7,008 nt of DNA from Deltaproteobacteria bacterium. GTDB taxonomy: Bacteria; Desulfobacterota; GWC2-55-46; UBA9637. This document shows positions 5,637 through 7,008 of the stretch, in pieces. Below the pieces are notes generated by a model. That model had not been told where the DNA came from. It searched no databases and saw nothing but the letters and a program-made list of their open reading frames with translations. The stretch is from positions 1 through 7,008 of the forward strand of contig JACRNK010000026.1 in NCBI GenBank assembly GCA_016234985.1. Direction: 5' to 3'. The translations under genes and the position numbers were made by a program. The number at the start of each line of letters is the position of its first letter. The stretch's first letter is position 1.

Positions 5637-5668
5637 AGTTCTCTACCCCAAAACTTCGTGCCGTTCAT
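5633..5668 (-). CDS. 11-codon ORF leading into mntA
   Basis: The ATG at 5668 opens MNGTKFWGREL, with TGA overlapping the mntA ATG. Its Shine-Dalgarno and first codons (AGGAGAAACC ATG AAC GG) are the duplicated copy of the frdA initiation region, whose protein also begins MNG. It may be a vestigial frdA start that now drives coupled translation of mntA. Confidence 0.35.
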   Translation of the reverse strand: MNGTKFWGREL

Positions 5669-5684
5669 GGTTTCTCCTATCTGT
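5661..5684. repeat. Direct repeat copy A, duplicated frdA start region upstream of mntA
   Basis: On the minus strand this reads ACAGATAGGAGAAACCATGAACGG (two halves: ACAGATAGGAGAA and CCATGAACGG). It is the near-identical partner of copy B at 4989-5013. The roughly 650 bp between the copies is essentially the MNT/HepT pair, so the copies flank the module. Confidence 0.8.
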
Positions 5685-5772
5685 TTAACTTTATCAGTTG
5701 CCTTGCCCTTTCAACAAACCGATGTATCCCCTGTCTTTCTTTATCATTCAGATATTTTCCATAGTTTTGCAT
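5677..5772 (-). CDS. Small ORF of 31 codons between tautomerase and toxin-antitoxin genes
   Basis: The ATG at 5772 has GGAG 8 nt upstream and encodes MQNYGKYLNDKERQGIHRFV plus a basic tail ending RARQLIKLNR. The frame extends only a few codons upstream to a TAA, so no longer gene is present. Not recognised. It fills part of the 5637-5802 gap and ends inside direct repeat A. It could be a real small protein or the tail of a lost gene. Confidence 0.3.
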   Translation of the reverse strand: MQNYGKYLNDKERQGIHRFVERARQLIKLNR

Positions 5773-5802
5773 AAAGGCTCCGATGGTGATTTATATGTCT
5801 CC

Positions 5803-6021
5803 TCACCTCACCCCTTCCTTTCCAAACCCTGTCCCAAATTTATCAATATGGAGATTGCCTCCGCTTGACCAGTTTTCCCTTTCGTATTCATCTATGATAA
5901 CCGTTATCCATTCAGGTTTGACATCCAGAATACTTGCTGTTTCCTGTGTAAGTATTTTAACCAACTGTCGCTTTTGCTCAAGTGTTCTACCCTTTGCCAT
6001 CTTAATGTTTATAATAGGCAT
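5803..6021 (-). CDS. 4-oxalocrotonate tautomerase family protein
   Basis: 72 aa in precursor form, against 62 for the classical enzyme. After removal of Met the N-terminus is Pro1 (PIINIKMAKGR), the catalytic base of the family, with Arg11 present. Aligned without gaps to classical 4-OT, Arg39 is replaced by Thr and Phe50 by Trp, and SGGNLHIDKF replaces the usual GGELASKV region. The substrate is therefore probably not 4-oxalocrotonate. The start at 6021 has AGGAGG 6 nt upstream, and the frdB stop TAG forms part of that Shine-Dalgarno, so it is co-transcribed with frdB. Its role in an frd operon is unknown. Confidence 0.88.
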   Translation of the reverse strand: MPIINIKMAKGRTLEQKRQLVKILTQETASILDVKPEWITVIIDEYERENWSSGGNLHIDKFGTGFGKEGVR

Positions 6022-6031
6022 TATAATCCTC

Positions 6032-6553
6032 CTACAAATACTTTGTGTCTTTCGGCATCCACTTGCCCGGCTCTGTCATGTCAGGTTCTCTTTCCCTTTC
6101 GGTATAGAGTTTCTTCAACTCGTCCGCGCTTTTCTTGGTAAGCTCGTCAAGCATCTTGAGATACTTTCCGGCCTTGACCGCCTCTACGCGCTTTTTCAGA
6201 TGCTCTGCCGCAGGCAGGACATATTTGCCGTATAGCCTTCTCACGAACATCGCGGCGGTAAACTGCGAAATCTGCGCAGGACAGCGGGATGCGCAGAGCC
6301 CGCACATTACGCAGTCAAAACTCTTGATTGCAGCGCCCTTTAAGTCGCCACGTTTCATCAGGGCAATATAATCCATGACATCTATATCCATCGGGCATGT
6401 GCGCGTGCATGTGCCACAGCCAACGCACTTAAAAACTTCGGGATATAATCTTCTTAATTCTTCATGCGGGGTGTTCTCCATTCCCTGCTTCAAGCCTGCA
6501 GGGACAAGCTTTTCAAGATTGTAGCTCGGCCTGTTTGACGGAAAGAACGGCAT
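6032..6553 (-). CDS. frdB: FrdB/TfrB-like iron-sulfur subunit, C-terminal fragment (frameshifted)
   Basis: This fragment carries the two 4Fe-4S-type cysteine groups of the subunit. In the reconstructed 271-aa protein they are C141-x2-C144-x2-C147-x3-C151-P and C179-x2-C182-x2-C185-x3-C189-P. A basic helical C-terminus follows. It lies one frame away from the N-terminal fragment. The frame is open upstream to a GTG at 6592, but homology-like sequence begins only at MPFFPSNRPSYNLEKL (ATG 6553). The subunit would relay electrons to the FrdA flavin. Two ferredoxin-like clusters and no visible membrane anchor fit a soluble fumarate reductase rather than a classical SdhB. Confidence 0.88.
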   Translation of the reverse strand: MPFFPSNRPSYNLEKLVPAGLKQGMENTPHEELRRLYPEVFKCVGCGTCTRTCPMDIDVMDYIALMKRGDLKGAAIKSFDCVMCGLCASRCPAQISQFTAAMFVRRLYGKYVLPAAEHLKKRVEAVKAGKYLKMLDELTKKSADELKKLYTEREREPDMTEPGKWMPKDTKYL

Positions 6554-6846
6554 TGCGCGATAACCATATCCGGCTGAACAACGGTCTGGCACGCAAGACC
6601 TGTCTTCAATTTGTAATCGCCAAGAAATCTATAGAAAGTGCCGCATGCGCCGCATATCCCGCCTCTGCACCCGCATCCGCGCATATACTGATAACCGGCA
6701 TACTCCGTTGCCTTCATAATGGTCAGGGTCTCCGGCACCATATATTCCCTGCCCATGATGTATATCGGAATCATCTTCGCGCCTTCCGGCGGAATGGTCT
6801 TATCGCCTGTTGCCAAGGGTTTTATTGGTTTTTTATGTTTATCCAT
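6490..6846 (-). CDS. frdB: FrdB/TfrB-like iron-sulfur subunit, N-terminal fragment (frameshifted)
   Basis: The first 98 residues hold the [2Fe-2S] ferredoxin domain: C60-x4-C65-x2-C68-x17-C86 in GCGCRGGICGACG...GLACQT. After VVQPDMVIAQ the frame runs into CRSFRQTGRATILKSLSLQA and stops, while the expected continuation (MPFFPSNRP) is in the next frame. Restoring one A in the CAATG at 6551-6555 to CAAATG gives VIAQ-MPFF and an uninterrupted 271-aa protein (816 nt with stop). The ATG at 6846 has AAGGAG 5 nt upstream and follows the preceding gene by 11 nt. Confidence 0.88.
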   Translation of the reverse strand: MDKHKKPIKPLATGDKTIPPEGAKMIPIYIMGREYMVPETLTIMKATEYAGYQYMRGCGCRGGICGACGTFYRFLGDYKLKTGLACQTVVQPDMVIAQCRSFRQTGRATILKSLSLQA

Positions 6847-6857
6847 AGGAACTCCTT

Positions 6858-7007
6858 TTAAAAATCATTATACATCTTCTTTACCTCTGCCGCCGTATAA
6901 ACCGGCCCTTCCTTGCAGATGTAAATATCGCCCACATTGCACCTGCCGCATTTGCCGACGCCGCACTTCATTTTATTCTCAAGGGTCGTATAAACCTGTT
7001 CATCAGA
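6858..7007 (-). CDS. FAD/NAD(P)-type oxidoreductase with DHODB-like [2Fe-2S] domain, C-terminus only
   Basis: The last 49 residues of a gene that enters from beyond the window. C-x4-C-x2-C-x7-C in MKCGVGKCGRCNVGDIYIC, followed by KEGPVYT, is the iron-sulfur motif at the end of dihydroorotate dehydrogenase electron-transfer subunits and related sulfite reductase/hydrogenase gamma subunits. These bind FAD and NAD(P)H and pass electrons to FeS partners. Being 11 nt upstream of frdB, it is a candidate for the electron input module of the fumarate reductase, possibly from NADH. That role is inferred from position; the nucleotide-binding domains are not visible. Confidence 0.8.
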   Translation of the reverse strand, partial: SDEQVYTTLENKMKCGVGKCGRCNVGDIYICKEGPVYTAAEVKKMYNDF

Positions 7008-7008
7008 G

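Noticed and set aside
6490..6592. Programmed ribosomal frameshift joining the two frdB halves
   Set aside because: A -1 slip at CGCAA would give the right frame, but no canonical slippery heptamer or clear downstream structure is visible. A one-base indel is simpler.

Overview
The window reads as part of an anaerobic or facultative bacterial chromosome. It carries a soluble-type fumarate reductase/succinate dehydrogenase module and succinyl-CoA synthetase genes, consistent with central carbon metabolism built around the TCA cycle or its reverse. The dispersed GC-rich palindromes, toxin-antitoxin pairs and FeS-rich subunits recall Nitrospirota or deltaproteobacterial-type genomes. That placement is inferred from gene style only; no rRNA or marker gene is present.

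Layout. Positions 1-829 (+ strand) are accessory: the end of a HigB-like toxin overlapping its HigA antitoxin, a 3 x 17 bp tandem repeat, and an AT-rich orphan ORF. Convergent hairpins separate this from the rest, which is on the minus strand. In transcription order, from position 7008 down, the minus strand holds: the C-terminus of an FAD/NAD oxidoreductase with a [2Fe-2S] cluster; an FrdB/TfrB-like iron-sulfur subunit broken by an apparent 1-nt deletion; a 4-oxalocrotonate tautomerase homologue; a 31-aa ORF; an MNT/HepT toxin-antitoxin pair; an FrdA/SdhA flavoprotein broken by an exact 35-bp tandem duplication; then a regulatory leader of about 300 nt; then sucC and sucD.

The leader (2992-3297) is the most interesting part. 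A sigma70-type promoter overlaps the frdA stop codon. It is followed by what I read as a ZTP/ZMP (pfl) riboswitch: a 7-bp P1, a GGTGG/CCACC P2, and a GACGG/CCGTC pseudoknot. The 3' pseudoknot strand also forms the base of a terminator ending in T7, and a perfect 24-bp palindrome sits at that terminator's apex. Beyond it lie two tiny ORFs with good ribosome binding sites, the second overlapping the sucC GTG start by 4 nt. A 14-bp inverted repeat could fold the sucC ribosome binding site and start codon away. This suggests layered control of sucCD, first by purine/one-carbon status and then by leader translation. ZTP riboswitches are usually associated with purine and folate genes, so sucCD is an unexpected target.

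Two structural oddities mark the frd operon. Both catalytic subunits are frame-broken, which means either decay or assembly error. The MNT/HepT pair is flanked by a near-perfect copy of the frdA translation start region, as if it had been inserted at the frdA start with duplication of that site.
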